DNA of 64,000 nucleotides from Mesorhizobium tianshanense (GCF_007830515.1 NZ_VLKT01000033.1:1-64000); one strand, 5' to 3'. Counted from the stretch's first letter, positions 46,560 through 56,182 are shown. Notes: generated from the sequence alone by a model not told the origin. Made by a program: numbers and translations.

Positions 46560-47618
46560 TCAAATGGTGACGACCATCTTACCGGCGTTGACCAGTGGCG
46601 TCGTCACACCCGACAGCATCGTGCGAATATAGGCAACGCTCTGATAGCGGCCGTTGACCGAAATGCGCGGCAGCGCATGCAGGAAGCCGGCGTGTTCGGC
46701 GCGCAGCACGCCGTGGCGTGTCGTCACCGCCGAGGCATAGCCGGCGTCGCGGGCAAAGCCGACTTCGCGGCCGCCGACGGCGCTGGCATAGCCATAGGGA
46801 TAGGCGAAATGGCGCGGCTCCTGGCCGAGTTCCACCTGCAATATGCGCCTGACGTCGTCGACCTCATGACGTGCATCGGCTTCGGGAAGCCGCTTCAGAT
46901 TGCGATGGTTTACCGTATGCGCGCCGATCGTCACCAGCGGATGCCCGGCGATAGTGCGGATCTCGTCCCAGTTCATCAGCGTACTCCGGCGCGGCCCGTC
47001 CAGCTCGATGCCGTTCGACCGCGCCAACTCACGCAGCGCCGCGCGCTGGTCTTCCTCGCGGACCTCCAGCGTCAGATAGGCCTGCAGGCGCGCAATGGCC
47101 TGGAGTTTCTTGCCCGGGGTCGAGCAGTCGATCTTCCTGCGGCCTTGCGGTGTCGGCAGGGTCAATTGATCGCGTGCGTTGACGATGTCCTCGACCGCCT
47201 CCCACCAGAGATCGGCGGCGCCGTTTATCAGCCCCGGCGCGACATAGATGGTGACCGGCGCGCCGTGCTTTTCCAGCACCGGCAGCGCTTCGGTCATGTT
47301 GTCGCGATATGCGTCGTCTGCGGTGATCGCTGCGAACTGGCCGCCCTTCCCGCCAACCTTGATGCGTTCGATCGCCTCGTCCAGCGTGACGAATGCATAG
47401 CCGTTCGCCTTCATGTCGGCGATCACAGCGTCTAGGAACTCAGGCGCGATGTTGAGATGCCGGTTGACGCTATCAGGCTTTTCCGGCGTGGCGGTGACCC
47501 GGTGCAGCATCAGGATGGCGCCGATGCCGCCGACAAACGGCTTTGCCAGCGGGGCAAGGCCGGTATAGCGGACGACGTTGAGCGCCAGTTTCCGGATTGC
47601 CTCGCCCCCGTCGATCAT
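46560..47618 (-). CDS. polysaccharide deacetylase family protein
   Basis: A 352-residue NodB-fold protein. The first motif is ITADDAYRDN rather than the usual TFDDGY, keeping the catalytic Asp pair; the second is GAHTVNHRNLKRL (His-x3-His metal pair); RHFAYPYG and SVNGR follow. No signal peptide is evident. Beside the exopolysaccharide genes it may deacetylate a polysaccharide or precursor; this is inference. Confidence 0.85.
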   Translation of the reverse strand: MIDGGEAIRKLALNVVRYTGLAPLAKPFVGGIGAILMLHRVTATPEKPDSVNRHLNIAPEFLDAVIADMKANGYAFVTLDEAIERIKVGGKGGQFAAITADDAYRDNMTEALPVLEKHGAPVTIYVAPGLINGAADLWWEAVEDIVNARDQLTLPTPQGRRKIDCSTPGKKLQAIARLQAYLTLEVREEDQRAALRELARSNGIELDGPRRSTLMNWDEIRTIAGHPLVTIGAHTVNHRNLKRLPEADARHEVDDVRRILQVELGQEPRHFAYPYGYASAVGGREVGFARDAGYASAVTTRHGVLRAEHAGFLHALPRISVNGRYQSVAYIRTMLSGVTTPLVNAGKMVVTI

Positions 47619-47709
47619 TCATTCACCTTTTGCGCCTAGGCTCATTCGAGCACGGAATGCGCCTACGCGAGCCCCCAATCGCGGTGAATACGCCCTAAAG
47701 GATTGAGGT

Positions 47710-48936
47710 ATGGTTGACGCCATCGCGTCATTTGACGGCAATCAGCTGGAAGCCATGGAGGAGCCTCGCGCGTTGCCTGCGGGTCATGCGGGCCTGTCGG
47801 TCTCGGTCGCCGACGGCACGGCAGTTGCCGCCTATGCCGAGTTCTGCCGTTCGGCGCTGTTCGCGCCCGCGCAGAGCCCGGCCTGGATCCTGAACTGGGG
47901 CAAATATGCCGAAGCGGACACTGTTTTGGCGACACTGAACGCCGAAGGCCGACCGGTTTTTTCGCTGGCGCTGGAAGTCACCCGCAGCGGCCCGTTCCGC
48001 GTCGCCCGTTTCATGGGCGGCCGCCATGCCAACGGCAATTTCGCCGCCGCCGATCCGTATTGGCTGACCAAAGCGGATGGTGCGGCAATCTGCTCGACCC
48101 TGGCGGCGATCGCGAAGGCGCGGCCGGACATCGACCTCGTCGCACTGGAACGGCTGCTGCCCGAGCTCGACGGGATCGCCAATCCGCTTGCCTCGCTTCC
48201 GCATTTTCCGAGCCCCAATCTGTCGCTGGCCGTCGACTTGGCGGGAGGTTTCGATGCGCTGCTGTCGCGCGCGAGCGGCAAGCGCAAGCGCAAGAAGCAC
48301 CGCTCGCAGATGCGCAAGTTCGAGGCCGTCGGCAGCCATCGCCGCATCGAGGCCCGGACGGCGGACGAGGTGAACCGACTGCTCGATGCGTTTTTCGAGA
48401 TGAAGGAATCCCGCTTCCGCAAGATGGGCATCGCCAATGTCTTCGGCGAGCCGGAGGTTCGTGCTTTCTTCCGCGCGTTGTTCGTCGAAGCGCTTTCCGA
48501 CGACAGGCCGCCCTTCGTGCTGCATGGGCTTGAGGTCGCCGGCAAGCTTCGCGCCGTCACCGGATCGAGCCGCTCCGGCAAGCGTCTGATCTGCGAGTTC
48601 GGGGCGATCGCCGAGGATGACCTCACCCATACCAGCCCCGGCGACTTCCTGTTCTTCGACAACATCCAGGAGGCCTGCGACAAGGGGTTCGATGTCTACG
48701 ATTTCTCGGTCGGCGACGAACCCTACAAACGGCTGTGGTGCGATATCGAGACCCGGCATTTGGAGGTCCTGGTTTCGCTGACGATGAAGGGCCGCGCGCT
48801 GGCGCTTGTCCTGCGCCAAGGCGCGCGCCTGAAAACCTTCATCAAGAACAGCCCGACGATCTGGAAGCTGACCAAGATGCTGCGCCGCAAGACGGCCGGA
48901 CAGGCAGCACCTGCCGCGGGCCAAGACGACAGCTGA
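47710..48936 (+). CDS. GNAT-fold acyltransferase, CelD/BcsL type
   Basis: A 408-residue protein with a C-terminal Acetyltransf_6 domain (about residues 190-340: SGKRKRKKHRSQMRKFEAVG, ESRFRKMGIANVF, GDFLFFDNIQEACDKGFDVYDFSVG). Proteins of this type are found in cellulose and exopolysaccharide loci and are thought to acylate polysaccharides or their precursors. The end is Lys- and Arg-rich. Divergent from the deacetylase gene, so the pair could add and remove acyl groups. Confidence 0.85.
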   Translation: MVDAIASFDGNQLEAMEEPRALPAGHAGLSVSVADGTAVAAYAEFCRSALFAPAQSPAWILNWGKYAEADTVLATLNAEGRPVFSLALEVTRSGPFRVARFMGGRHANGNFAAADPYWLTKADGAAICSTLAAIAKARPDIDLVALERLLPELDGIANPLASLPHFPSPNLSLAVDLAGGFDALLSRASGKRKRKKHRSQMRKFEAVGSHRRIEARTADEVNRLLDAFFEMKESRFRKMGIANVFGEPEVRAFFRALFVEALSDDRPPFVLHGLEVAGKLRAVTGSSRSGKRLICEFGAIAEDDLTHTSPGDFLFFDNIQEACDKGFDVYDFSVGDEPYKRLWCDIETRHLEVLVSLTMKGRALALVLRQGARLKTFIKNSPTIWKLTKMLRRKTAGQAAPAAGQDDS

Positions 48937-48977
48937 CAGTAGCCGCGATTCCGGGGCCTCAGGGCTATCGAGCCACC

Positions 48978-51209
48978 TCAGGCGGCGGAGCGCCGCCCAG
49001 GTACCGGCGTTCCTGGCGTCTCATGGCTGGCCGGCGTCACCAGCGTCAGGTCGGGATAGCCGCTCTCGATCAGCTCGATCGCGGCTTGCGTCACCTCGTC
49101 GTCCGGCTCCAGCATCGACAGGAAGACCTCGGTGCCCTCGCCCACCAGGCGGCTGATGCCTTGCGCGTCGGTGGGTCCGCACTCGACCACGACCAGATCA
49201 TAGGCGGTGGTCAACGACTGCATGATGATCGGCAGCCGGTCGGCGGCGCGCATGGCGCGGACCGGATCGGCGGTGCCGACGGGAATGACGTGGCAATCCG
49301 AATAGAGATCGGGATGGATCACGTCGCTGAACACCGCTTCGGAGGCGAGCAGATTGGTGATGCCCGGGAAGAGCCGGCTGTCCAGCATCGGCCGTGAGGC
49401 AGCTCCGGAGGCGGTAAGATCGAGCAACAGCACGCGCAGGCCGGCGTCGGAGACTTCGCGGGCCACCAGAACCGCCGAGGCGGCCGCCTCGTCGCCTTCC
49501 GGCGAGACGAATATGGCGCGTGCGGCGCCATTGGCGATCAGTTTTTCAGCGGCGTTCTCGATGTCGATCTCGCCCAAGGTGGCTCGCGTTGGTTCGGGCT
49601 CGGCGACCTCCTGCTCTTCGGTCGGCTCTTCGGGGGCCGCCTCTTCGGGTGTCGCGACCATATCGGGCGCCGCTGCAGTATAGCGCATCGCGGCGGTATA
49701 GGGCTTCGCGTCTGCTTCCGCCTGACGCTCCTCCGTCTCCTGGAGGACGGCGGGCTCCTGTCGGACGACCGGCATCGCGACCTGTTCGATCCGCTCGAAG
49801 CTCGCGCCGGCGGCCGGCCGCATAGCGCGACCCGAAAACAGCTCTTGCAGAAGCGTCACGATCGCCATGAGCAGCAACGAGCCGACGAAGGCCGCACCGG
49901 TGATCGGCAGGATCTTCGGAAAGTAGGGCTCCGACGGCGCCACCGCGCGGGAAAAGACACGGGCGTCGACCGGCAGATAGTTGCTGTCCTTGCGCGAGGA
50001 CGCTTCACGGTAGCGGGTCAGGTAGGATTCGAGCAGCTGGCGCTGGGCGGTCGCTTCGCGCTGCAGCGCGTCCAGTTCGACCTGCTGGTCGCCGGCGCGC
50101 GCCGATGCGGCCTTCAGCGTGTTGACGTCGGCGACGAGCTGGTTTTCGCGGGCCTGGGCGGTCTGCGCCTGCGTCATCAGCCCTTTCATGATCTTCTCCG
50201 CCTCGTTGCGGATCTGGCGGTCGAGATCGGCAAGCTGCGACTTCAGCGCCCGGATGCGCGGATGGTTGTCGAGCAAGGAGGTCGAAAGATCGGCGATGCT
50301 GGTATTGAGCTCGACCTGCCGCTCGCGCAGGCGCTGGATGAGTTCGGAAGACAGCACTTCCGGGACCGCATCCAGCGAGCCGCCATTCTGCAGCGCTCTA
50401 CGCACGCTGTCGGAAGTCGCTTCCGCCGAGGCGCGATTGGCGCGCACCCGCGACAGTTCGCTCGACAGTTCGGAAAGCTGTTGCGTGGCGAGCACCGAAT
50501 TGTTGCCGCCCATCAAGAGATCGGACTGGGCGCGGTAACTTGCCACCTTGGCCTCGGCATCCTTCACCCGCTTCGAAAGGTCGGCGATCTCAGGCGCCAG
50601 CCAGTCGGTTGCGGCGGAATTCGATTCGATGTTGGCATTGCCCTGGACGGAGATGTAGGCGTCGGCGATGGCGTTCGGAATTTCGGCTGCGAGCCTGGGG
50701 TTTTCCGAGGAGAATTCGATGACGATAACGCGGGACTTTTCAACGCGGTAGACGTTGAGCTTCTCGCGCATCGTCTTCAGCACGCGTTCTTCCGGCGGAA
50801 TCTCGTTGGGGTCGCTTTTCAGACCGGCGACGACCAGCAGACGGCTCAGCACCGGCATGTCAGCCGTCTCGTCGAACTCGGGAAGCCGTGACAAATTGAG
50901 CTTCTGCGCCACTTGCTTGAGGATGTCGGTCGAGGAAATGACCTCGACCTGACTGGTCACGCCTTCCTCGTCCAGAATCGGCTTGTCGTTGTCGTTGGTG
51001 CCGTCGGGGCGCGTGTAAACCGATTCACGCGTTTCGATCAAAAGCCGTGTTTCGGCCTTGTAATGCGGCGTGGCGAGCCAGGCGAGCGCCAACGCCAGGC
51101 CGGTTACAACCAGCGCGACGACAAGAATGCGAAGCCAGTTCCTCGCAAGGCTCGCGAAGAGCTGCCTGAGATCGACGTCGACATCTGCGGCCGCGGATTG
51201 AACGGACAT
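48978..51209 (-). CDS. Wzz/ExoP-like polysaccharide co-polymerase with degenerate BY-kinase domain
   Basis: A 743-residue inner-membrane protein. Wzz domain with first membrane segment at about residues 20-40 (ILVVALVVTGLALALAWLA), a long coiled-coil periplasmic region (about 190-400), GNVR-like LDALQREATAQRQLLESYLTRYREA and a second membrane segment near residue 435, then a cytoplasmic domain. The expected Walker A (GxxGxGKST) is replaced by SPEGDEAAASA, while Walker A' (VLLLDLTASG) and B (DLVVVECG) remain. No tyrosine-rich tail is present. It probably sets chain length without autokinase activity. Confidence 0.88.
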   Translation of the reverse strand: MSVQSAAADVDVDLRQLFASLARNWLRILVVALVVTGLALALAWLATPHYKAETRLLIETRESVYTRPDGTNDNDKPILDEEGVTSQVEVISSTDILKQVAQKLNLSRLPEFDETADMPVLSRLLVVAGLKSDPNEIPPEERVLKTMREKLNVYRVEKSRVIVIEFSSENPRLAAEIPNAIADAYISVQGNANIESNSAATDWLAPEIADLSKRVKDAEAKVASYRAQSDLLMGGNNSVLATQQLSELSSELSRVRANRASAEATSDSVRRALQNGGSLDAVPEVLSSELIQRLRERQVELNTSIADLSTSLLDNHPRIRALKSQLADLDRQIRNEAEKIMKGLMTQAQTAQARENQLVADVNTLKAASARAGDQQVELDALQREATAQRQLLESYLTRYREASSRKDSNYLPVDARVFSRAVAPSEPYFPKILPITGAAFVGSLLLMAIVTLLQELFSGRAMRPAAGASFERIEQVAMPVVRQEPAVLQETEERQAEADAKPYTAAMRYTAAAPDMVATPEEAAPEEPTEEQEVAEPEPTRATLGEIDIENAAEKLIANGAARAIFVSPEGDEAAASAVLVAREVSDAGLRVLLLDLTASGAASRPMLDSRLFPGITNLLASEAVFSDVIHPDLYSDCHVIPVGTADPVRAMRAADRLPIIMQSLTTAYDLVVVECGPTDAQGISRLVGEGTEVFLSMLEPDDEVTQAAIELIESGYPDLTLVTPASHETPGTPVPGRRSAA

Positions 51210-51226
51210 GCATCCTGCTCCGGTAC

Positions 51227-51270
51227 TTAAAGCGCGTCGCGTTTGAACAGATTCATGCGACGCGCTTTAA
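51227..51270. repeat. perfect 14-bp inverted repeat, TTAAAGCGCGTCGC type
   Basis: Arms TTAAAGCGCGTCGC (51227-51240) and GCGACGCGCTTTAA (51257-51270), with a 16-base loop, just upstream of the wzz start. A shortened relative (CTTAAAGCGCTTGTAG) is seen near 61038-61053. Dispersed-element type. Confidence 0.65.
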
Positions 51271-51284
51271 GTTCTTGTTTTCCT

Positions 51285-51329
51285 GCATGTCGTTGTCCCA
51301 AAACCGCTATGCACTTTTGGGCGACATGC
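51285..51329. repeat. dispersed palindrome, family B
   Basis: GCATGTCGTTGTCCCAAAA at one end and TTTTGGGCGACATGC at the other. It is the inverse-orientation relative of 23524-23583. It lies next to the previous palindrome, so the wzz-exoF gap is a mosaic of elements. Confidence 0.65.
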
Positions 51330-51389
51330 ATTGGTCAGGACGGACCGTAAACAACTATGGTAACTCAGCCGTTAATATCGCGGTAAGCA

Positions 51390-51498
51390 CCCGTTAGGGT
51401 TTATTCGCAAGCGGCAACAAAAGCATGAGAACCGGCCGTCTTTTGTCCGTTACCGCCAGTTCGGCAGCGCGCCTTTACCGGCCATTAACCCTAACGGG
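51390..51498. promoter_or_regulatory. 12-bp inverted repeats flanking the exopolysaccharide divergent promoter region
   Basis: CCCGTTAGGGTT (51390-51401) and AACCCTAACGGG (51487-51498) are perfect complements 97 bp apart, start to start. They lie in the 362-bp gap between wzz and the export gene. The arms could be looped operator halves for a shared regulator. No other gene is in 51210-51571. Confidence 0.45.
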
Positions 51499-51571
51499 AT
51501 GATAACGGGCCTCGATCCCCTCAGCGTTTGCCGTGGTGTAACGGCGGCCAGTCGAAGGTACGTGTCCGGTC

Positions 51572-52135
51572 ATGAAAAGCACTGCTTCCCTCTTCTTTGC
51601 GCTGCTCGCCGTGTCGTTGCTTGCCGGCTGCTCCAGCTACCGGCCGGCGCCGGCCGCCTTTCATAAAACGCTCGACCAGCCCTATCGCCTCGGCGCCGGC
51701 GACCGGGTCCGCGTCACCGTGTTCGAGCAGGAAGGATTGACCAACATCTACAGCGTCGACCAGTCCGGCTACCTGTCCATCCCGCTCGTCGGCGCCGTGC
51801 CGGCGCGCGGCCACACCGCCCAGCAACTCGAAGGCGAGATCGCCGACAAATTGCGCCAAGGTTACCTGCGCGATCCCGACGTTTCGGTCGAGATCGACCG
51901 CTACCGGCCGATCTTCGTCATGGGCGAGGTCGGTGCCGCGGGCCAGTACTCCTATGTTCCCGGCCTGACCGTGCAAAAGGCGATTGCCATCGCTGGCGGT
52001 TTCAGCCCGCGCGCCAACCAGGAAAGCGTCGACATCACCCGCGACATCAACGGCAAGGTCATGACCGGTCGTGTGCCCACCTCCGACCCGCTTCTGCCTG
52101 GCGATACGATCTACGTCCGCGAACGCCTGTTTTAG
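51572..52135 (+). CDS. polysaccharide export lipoprotein (Wza/ExoF-like)
   Basis: A 187-residue protein of the outer-membrane polysaccharide exporter family. It has a lipoprotein signal peptide with lipobox LLAGC (Cys20). A Poly_export domain follows (YRLGAGDRVRVTVFEQEGLT ... IPLVGAVPARGHT), then an SLBB motif (VGAAGQYSYVPGLTVQKAIAIAGGFS). It is shorter than Wza (379) and resembles periplasmic rhizobial versions. It heads a cluster of four genes. Confidence 0.92.
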   Translation: MKSTASLFFALLAVSLLAGCSSYRPAPAAFHKTLDQPYRLGAGDRVRVTVFEQEGLTNIYSVDQSGYLSIPLVGAVPARGHTAQQLEGEIADKLRQGYLRDPDVSVEIDRYRPIFVMGEVGAAGQYSYVPGLTVQKAIAIAGGFSPRANQESVDITRDINGKVMTGRVPTSDPLLPGDTIYVRERLF

Positions 52136-52140
52136 ACCAC

Positions 52141-53271
52141 GTGGCGGACACACTCAGGATCGTCCACTGCTTTCGCTCACCTGTCGGAGGGATTTTCCGT
52201 CACGTGCGCGACCTGACCGAGGCGCAGGTCGCCGCCGGGCATTCCGTCGGCATCGTCTGCGATTCGACGACGGGCGGCGACTTCGAGGAGCATCTGTTCG
52301 AACAGATGAAAGGCAGAATGGCGCTCGGCATCCATCGCACGCCGATGCAGCGACATGTCGGGCCGGGCGACCTCGCCTCGGCCTGGCGCACCTTTGGGAT
52401 CATCAAGGAATTGCGGCCGGACGTGCTCCACGGGCACGGCGCCAAGGGTGGCGCCTATGCTCGCCTGTTCGGCTCATTGTTGCGGGTATCTAGGTCTCGC
52501 GTAGCCCGCCTTTATTCACCTCATGGCGGCTCTCTTCATTATGACGAGACGACCGCCATGGGGAAGCTGTTCTTCGCGCTCGAACGGTTCATGGCGCGTT
52601 TCACCGACTATCTTTTGTTTGTCTCCGATTATGAAAGGCAGACATATCGCAGGAAGGTCGGCGAACCGCCCATCCCGAACAACCTTGTCCACAACGGCCT
52701 GCGCGCCGCCGAGTTCGAGCCGGTGCGGGTCGAGCAGAATGCGGCCGATGTCCTCTATATCGGCATGATGCGCGACCTCAAGGGACCGGACATCTTCATC
52801 GATGCGCTGGTTCTTGCCGGAACGCGCCTTGGCCGTCCGTTGAAAGCGGTGATGGTCGGAGACGGCGAGGACCTGCCGCGCTACCATGCACAGGTGAAGC
52901 GGCTCGGGCTCGAAGGCCATATGCGCTTCCTGCCGCCGATGCCGGCGCGCGAAGCCTTCGCGCTGGCCGAGCTGGTCGTCGTTCCCTCGCGCGCGGAAGC
53001 CATGCCCTACATCGTGCTGGAGGCGCTCGCCGCCGGCAAATCGATGATCGCCACCGCCGTCGGCGGCATACCGGAAATCCTGGGCGCCGGTTCTCCTGCG
53101 CTGATCCGGCCCGATCCGCGCGAACTCGCCGACAAGATGAGTGCGGCGCTGGCCGACCTCAAGGGTTACGGCAACCTGATGCCCGATACCATCGACCTCA
53201 AGGCACGATTCGGCGCCGACGTGATGGCCGGCGCGATCGAGACGGCTTATTTCGCCGCGCTCACGCGCTAA
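52141..53271 (+). CDS. glycosyltransferase family 4
   Basis: A 376-residue GT-B enzyme. The N-terminal domain begins RIVHCFRSPVGGIFRHVRDL; the sugar-nucleotide binding EX7E motif is in VPSRAEAMPYIVLEALAAGK near residue 285, followed by AVGGIPEILG. The start is GTG at 52141, 5 bp after the export gene. It should add a sugar to the lipid-linked repeat unit; donor and linkage are unknown. Confidence 0.9.
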   Translation: MADTLRIVHCFRSPVGGIFRHVRDLTEAQVAAGHSVGIVCDSTTGGDFEEHLFEQMKGRMALGIHRTPMQRHVGPGDLASAWRTFGIIKELRPDVLHGHGAKGGAYARLFGSLLRVSRSRVARLYSPHGGSLHYDETTAMGKLFFALERFMARFTDYLLFVSDYERQTYRRKVGEPPIPNNLVHNGLRAAEFEPVRVEQNAADVLYIGMMRDLKGPDIFIDALVLAGTRLGRPLKAVMVGDGEDLPRYHAQVKRLGLEGHMRFLPPMPAREAFALAELVVVPSRAEAMPYIVLEALAAGKSMIATAVGGIPEILGAGSPALIRPDPRELADKMSAALADLKGYGNLMPDTIDLKARFGADVMAGAIETAYFAALTR

Positions 53272-53360
53272 CCCCAAAGCCGCTCCAAAGCCACCCGTTG
53301 TTTCAAGGGTTTCTTAGCTCTCTTTTGCTACTCACCTGAGGGAAGCTTTGCGGATACACC

Positions 53361-54896
53361 ATGAACGAGATCGACCCCGCGCGCCGCTTTTCGAGAGACG
53401 CGGTGCGCAAATTCGACGGTCCTGGCGAGAGCCCGACGTCCGGCGGCATGAATGACGTCGCCCGTCAGGTCGCGACGCAGTACCGGCGCGATACCATGTC
53501 GCCGATCATGGTCAGCGGCGTCTTGCGCATGGTCGAATTCGCACTGCTGTTCCTGTCCGGTCTCAGCCTCTATTTCCATTATGTCGGCTTCTTCAACCAT
53601 CTCGCCTGGCAATATCCGCTGACGATCGCCGCCGCCTCGTTGCTCGCCGTGGTGCTGTTCGACGTCACCGACTGCTACCAGATCGTCTCGCTGATGCGGC
53701 CGATCGCCAATTTCGGCCGTCTCCTGCTGGTCTGGGCCGGCACCTTTGCCTTGATGGCGCTGACGGCATTCGTCATGAAGATGTCGGAGGATTACTCGCG
53801 CCTGCTTTTCGGCACCTGGTTCGTCGTCGGCTTCGTGCTGATCTTCGGTCTCAGGCTCGTGATGTCCAAGCTGATCCGGCGCTGGGCGCGCGACGGGCGC
53901 ATGGAGCGTCGCGCCGTCATCGTCGGCGGCGGCACGGCGGCGGAAGTCCTGATCCGCTCCGTCGAAAAGCAGCCCTACAACGACATCCGCATCTGCGGCA
54001 TCTTCGACGACCGCGGCGACAAGCGCTCGCCACCCATCGTTGCCGGCTATCCGAAGCTCGGCACCGTTTCCGAGCTCATCGAGTTCGCCCGCATCGCCCG
54101 CATCGATATGCTGATCGTGTCGCTGCCGCTGACCGCCGAATCGCGCGTCCTGCAGCTTTTGAAGAAGCTGTGGGTGCTGCCGGTCGATATCCGGCTCTCG
54201 GCGCATTCGAACGCGCTGCAGTTCCGGCCGCGCTCCTATTCCTACATCGGCTCCGTGCCGATGCTCGATATCTTCGACAAGCCGATCAACGACTGGGATT
54301 CGGTCGCCAAGCGCGCCTTCGACATCGTCTTCTCGATCATCGGCATCATCGTGTTCTCGCCGGTCATGCTGGTGACCGCGATCGCAATCAAGCTCGACAG
54401 CAAGGGACCGGTGCTGTTCCGCCAGAAGCGGCATGGCTTCAACAACGAGATCATCGAGGTCTACAAGTTCCGCTCGATGTATACGGACAAGGCGGACCCG
54501 ACGGCCAAGCAGACGGTGACCAAGAACGACCCGCGCGTCACCCGTGTCGGCCGCTTCATCCGCAAGACCTCGATCGACGAGTTGCCGCAGTTCTTCAATT
54601 CGCTTTTCGGTTCGCTGTCGCTGGTCGGCCCGCGTCCGCACGCCATTGCCGCCCAGTCGCACAACCTCCTCTACAATGAGGTGGTCGACGGCTATTTCGC
54701 ACGCCACAAGGTCAAGCCCGGCGTCACCGGCTGGGCGCAGATCAATGGCTGGCGCGGCGAGATGGACACCAACGAGAAGATCCGCATGCGAACGGAATAC
54801 GACCTCTACTATATCGAGAACTGGTCGCTGCTGTTCGATCTGAGGATCCTGCTCCTGACACCGATCCGGCTGCTCAACACGGAAAATGCCTATTGA
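53361..54896 (+). CDS. undecaprenyl-phosphate sugar phosphotransferase (WcaJ/ExoY type)
   Basis: A 511-residue polyisoprenyl-phosphate hexose-1-phosphate transferase, which starts the repeat unit on undecaprenyl phosphate. Several N-terminal helices (about residues 55-180), a Rossmann-like middle domain (RRAVIVGGGTAAEVLI), one more helix (FDIVFSIIGIIVFSPVML) and the catalytic bac_transf domain (YKFRSMYTD, KTSIDELPQFFNSLFGSLS, GVTGWAQINGWRGE). Its stop overlaps the next start by TTGA. Confidence 0.93.
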   Translation: MNEIDPARRFSRDAVRKFDGPGESPTSGGMNDVARQVATQYRRDTMSPIMVSGVLRMVEFALLFLSGLSLYFHYVGFFNHLAWQYPLTIAAASLLAVVLFDVTDCYQIVSLMRPIANFGRLLLVWAGTFALMALTAFVMKMSEDYSRLLFGTWFVVGFVLIFGLRLVMSKLIRRWARDGRMERRAVIVGGGTAAEVLIRSVEKQPYNDIRICGIFDDRGDKRSPPIVAGYPKLGTVSELIEFARIARIDMLIVSLPLTAESRVLQLLKKLWVLPVDIRLSAHSNALQFRPRSYSYIGSVPMLDIFDKPINDWDSVAKRAFDIVFSIIGIIVFSPVMLVTAIAIKLDSKGPVLFRQKRHGFNNEIIEVYKFRSMYTDKADPTAKQTVTKNDPRVTRVGRFIRKTSIDELPQFFNSLFGSLSLVGPRPHAIAAQSHNLLYNEVVDGYFARHKVKPGVTGWAQINGWRGEMDTNEKIRMRTEYDLYYIENWSLLFDLRILLLTPIRLLNTENAY

Positions 54897-56182
54897 GCGC
54901 CGTCACGCGCGAGCTGCCGCCGGCCGCGGTCAACGCCAAGCTGATCGCGCTGATTGCGTCGGGCGCGGTTTTCCTCGGCGTCTTCCTGTCCGGCTTCGTC
55001 ATCGACGAGCCGGCGCCGTACGATCTCTACATGGCCGGGCTGATGGCGGTGTGGGCCTTGTTCGGCCTGCGCATATCACGCGCCGCAGCGCCGCTGCTGG
55101 TGCTGCTGGTGATCATGAATATCGGCGGCATGATCGCGATGACCCAGATGTCGGATATTGCCAGCACCCCGCTCTATCTCTCCGTGTCGCTGTTCCTTGC
55201 CTTCACCGCTGTGTTCTTCGCCTCGGTGACATCAGTCCAGCCCAGTCTCTACCGGCTGATCTTCCTGGCTTATGTGATGTCGGCGGTGCTGACCTCGCTG
55301 CTCGGCATAGCGGGCTATTTCCACGCCTTCCCGGGGGCGGAGATCTTCACCAAATACCACCGTGCCGCCGGCGCCTTCCAGGATCCGAACGTGTTCGGAC
55401 CGTTCCTGGTGCTGCCTGGCATCTACCTGCTCTATCTCCTGCTGACAGGTCCTGTCTCACGCATGCCCTTGCTGGCGGTGCCGCTGCTGATCATCGCGGC
55501 CGGCATTTTCTTCTCCTTCTCGCGTGGCGCCTGGGGCATGTTCGGCGTTGCGGCGATCCTGCTCACCGGCGCCCTGTTCCTGCAGAGCGCCAGCGGCATG
55601 TTCCGGTTGCGCGTCGTCGTCATGACCATCGCCGCCATCTCGCTGCTGGTCATCGCGATGCTCGTCATCCTGCAGCTGCCGGGCGTCTCGGAGATGTTTT
55701 CCAGCCGCGCCCAGTTGGAGCAGAGCTATGACACGGCCCGCCTCGGTCGCTTCGCCCGCTACACGATCGGTTTCCAGATGGCGCTGGAGCATCCGCTTGG
55801 CATCGGCCCGCTCGTCTTCGGCACGATCTTCGGCGAGGACACGCACGACATCTGGCTGAAGTTGCTGATGGACTATGGCTGGCTCGGCTTCGTGTCGTTC
55901 CTGACGCTGACCTGCTGGACGATATCAGCTGGTTTTCGCATTCTGCTGCGCGACAGGCCGTGGCAGCCCTACCTTCTGTGCGCCTATGTCGCCTTCATCG
56001 GCAATATCGGGCTGGGCACCTTCATCGATATCGATCACTGGCGCCATGTCTATCTGCTGCTCGGACTGATCTGGGGCGCCATCGCGCTCGAATACCGCCA
56101 TCAGCGGCAGTTGCGGCCGGCGGCGCAGCCCATGCCAGCGGCTGCAATTCCATCTGGCAGAAAAGCCGCCGAATTCGGTTGA
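54893..56182 (+). CDS. O-antigen ligase/polymerase family membrane protein (ExoQ-like)
   Basis: A 429-residue protein with about ten membrane segments and the Wzy_C pattern: GAFQDPNVFGPFLVLPGIYLL and FSFSRGAWGMFG near the middle, and HPLGIGPLVFGTIFGEDTHD in the large periplasmic loop. It probably polymerises or ligates repeat units. It starts by TTG at 54893 overlapping the phosphotransferase stop. It is the last gene before tRNA-Pro. Confidence 0.88.
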   Translation: MSAVTRELPPAAVNAKLIALIASGAVFLGVFLSGFVIDEPAPYDLYMAGLMAVWALFGLRISRAAAPLLVLLVIMNIGGMIAMTQMSDIASTPLYLSVSLFLAFTAVFFASVTSVQPSLYRLIFLAYVMSAVLTSLLGIAGYFHAFPGAEIFTKYHRAAGAFQDPNVFGPFLVLPGIYLLYLLLTGPVSRMPLLAVPLLIIAAGIFFSFSRGAWGMFGVAAILLTGALFLQSASGMFRLRVVVMTIAAISLLVIAMLVILQLPGVSEMFSSRAQLEQSYDTARLGRFARYTIGFQMALEHPLGIGPLVFGTIFGEDTHDIWLKLLMDYGWLGFVSFLTLTCWTISAGFRILLRDRPWQPYLLCAYVAFIGNIGLGTFIDIDHWRHVYLLLGLIWGAIALEYRHQRQLRPAAQPMPAAAIPSGRKAAEFG

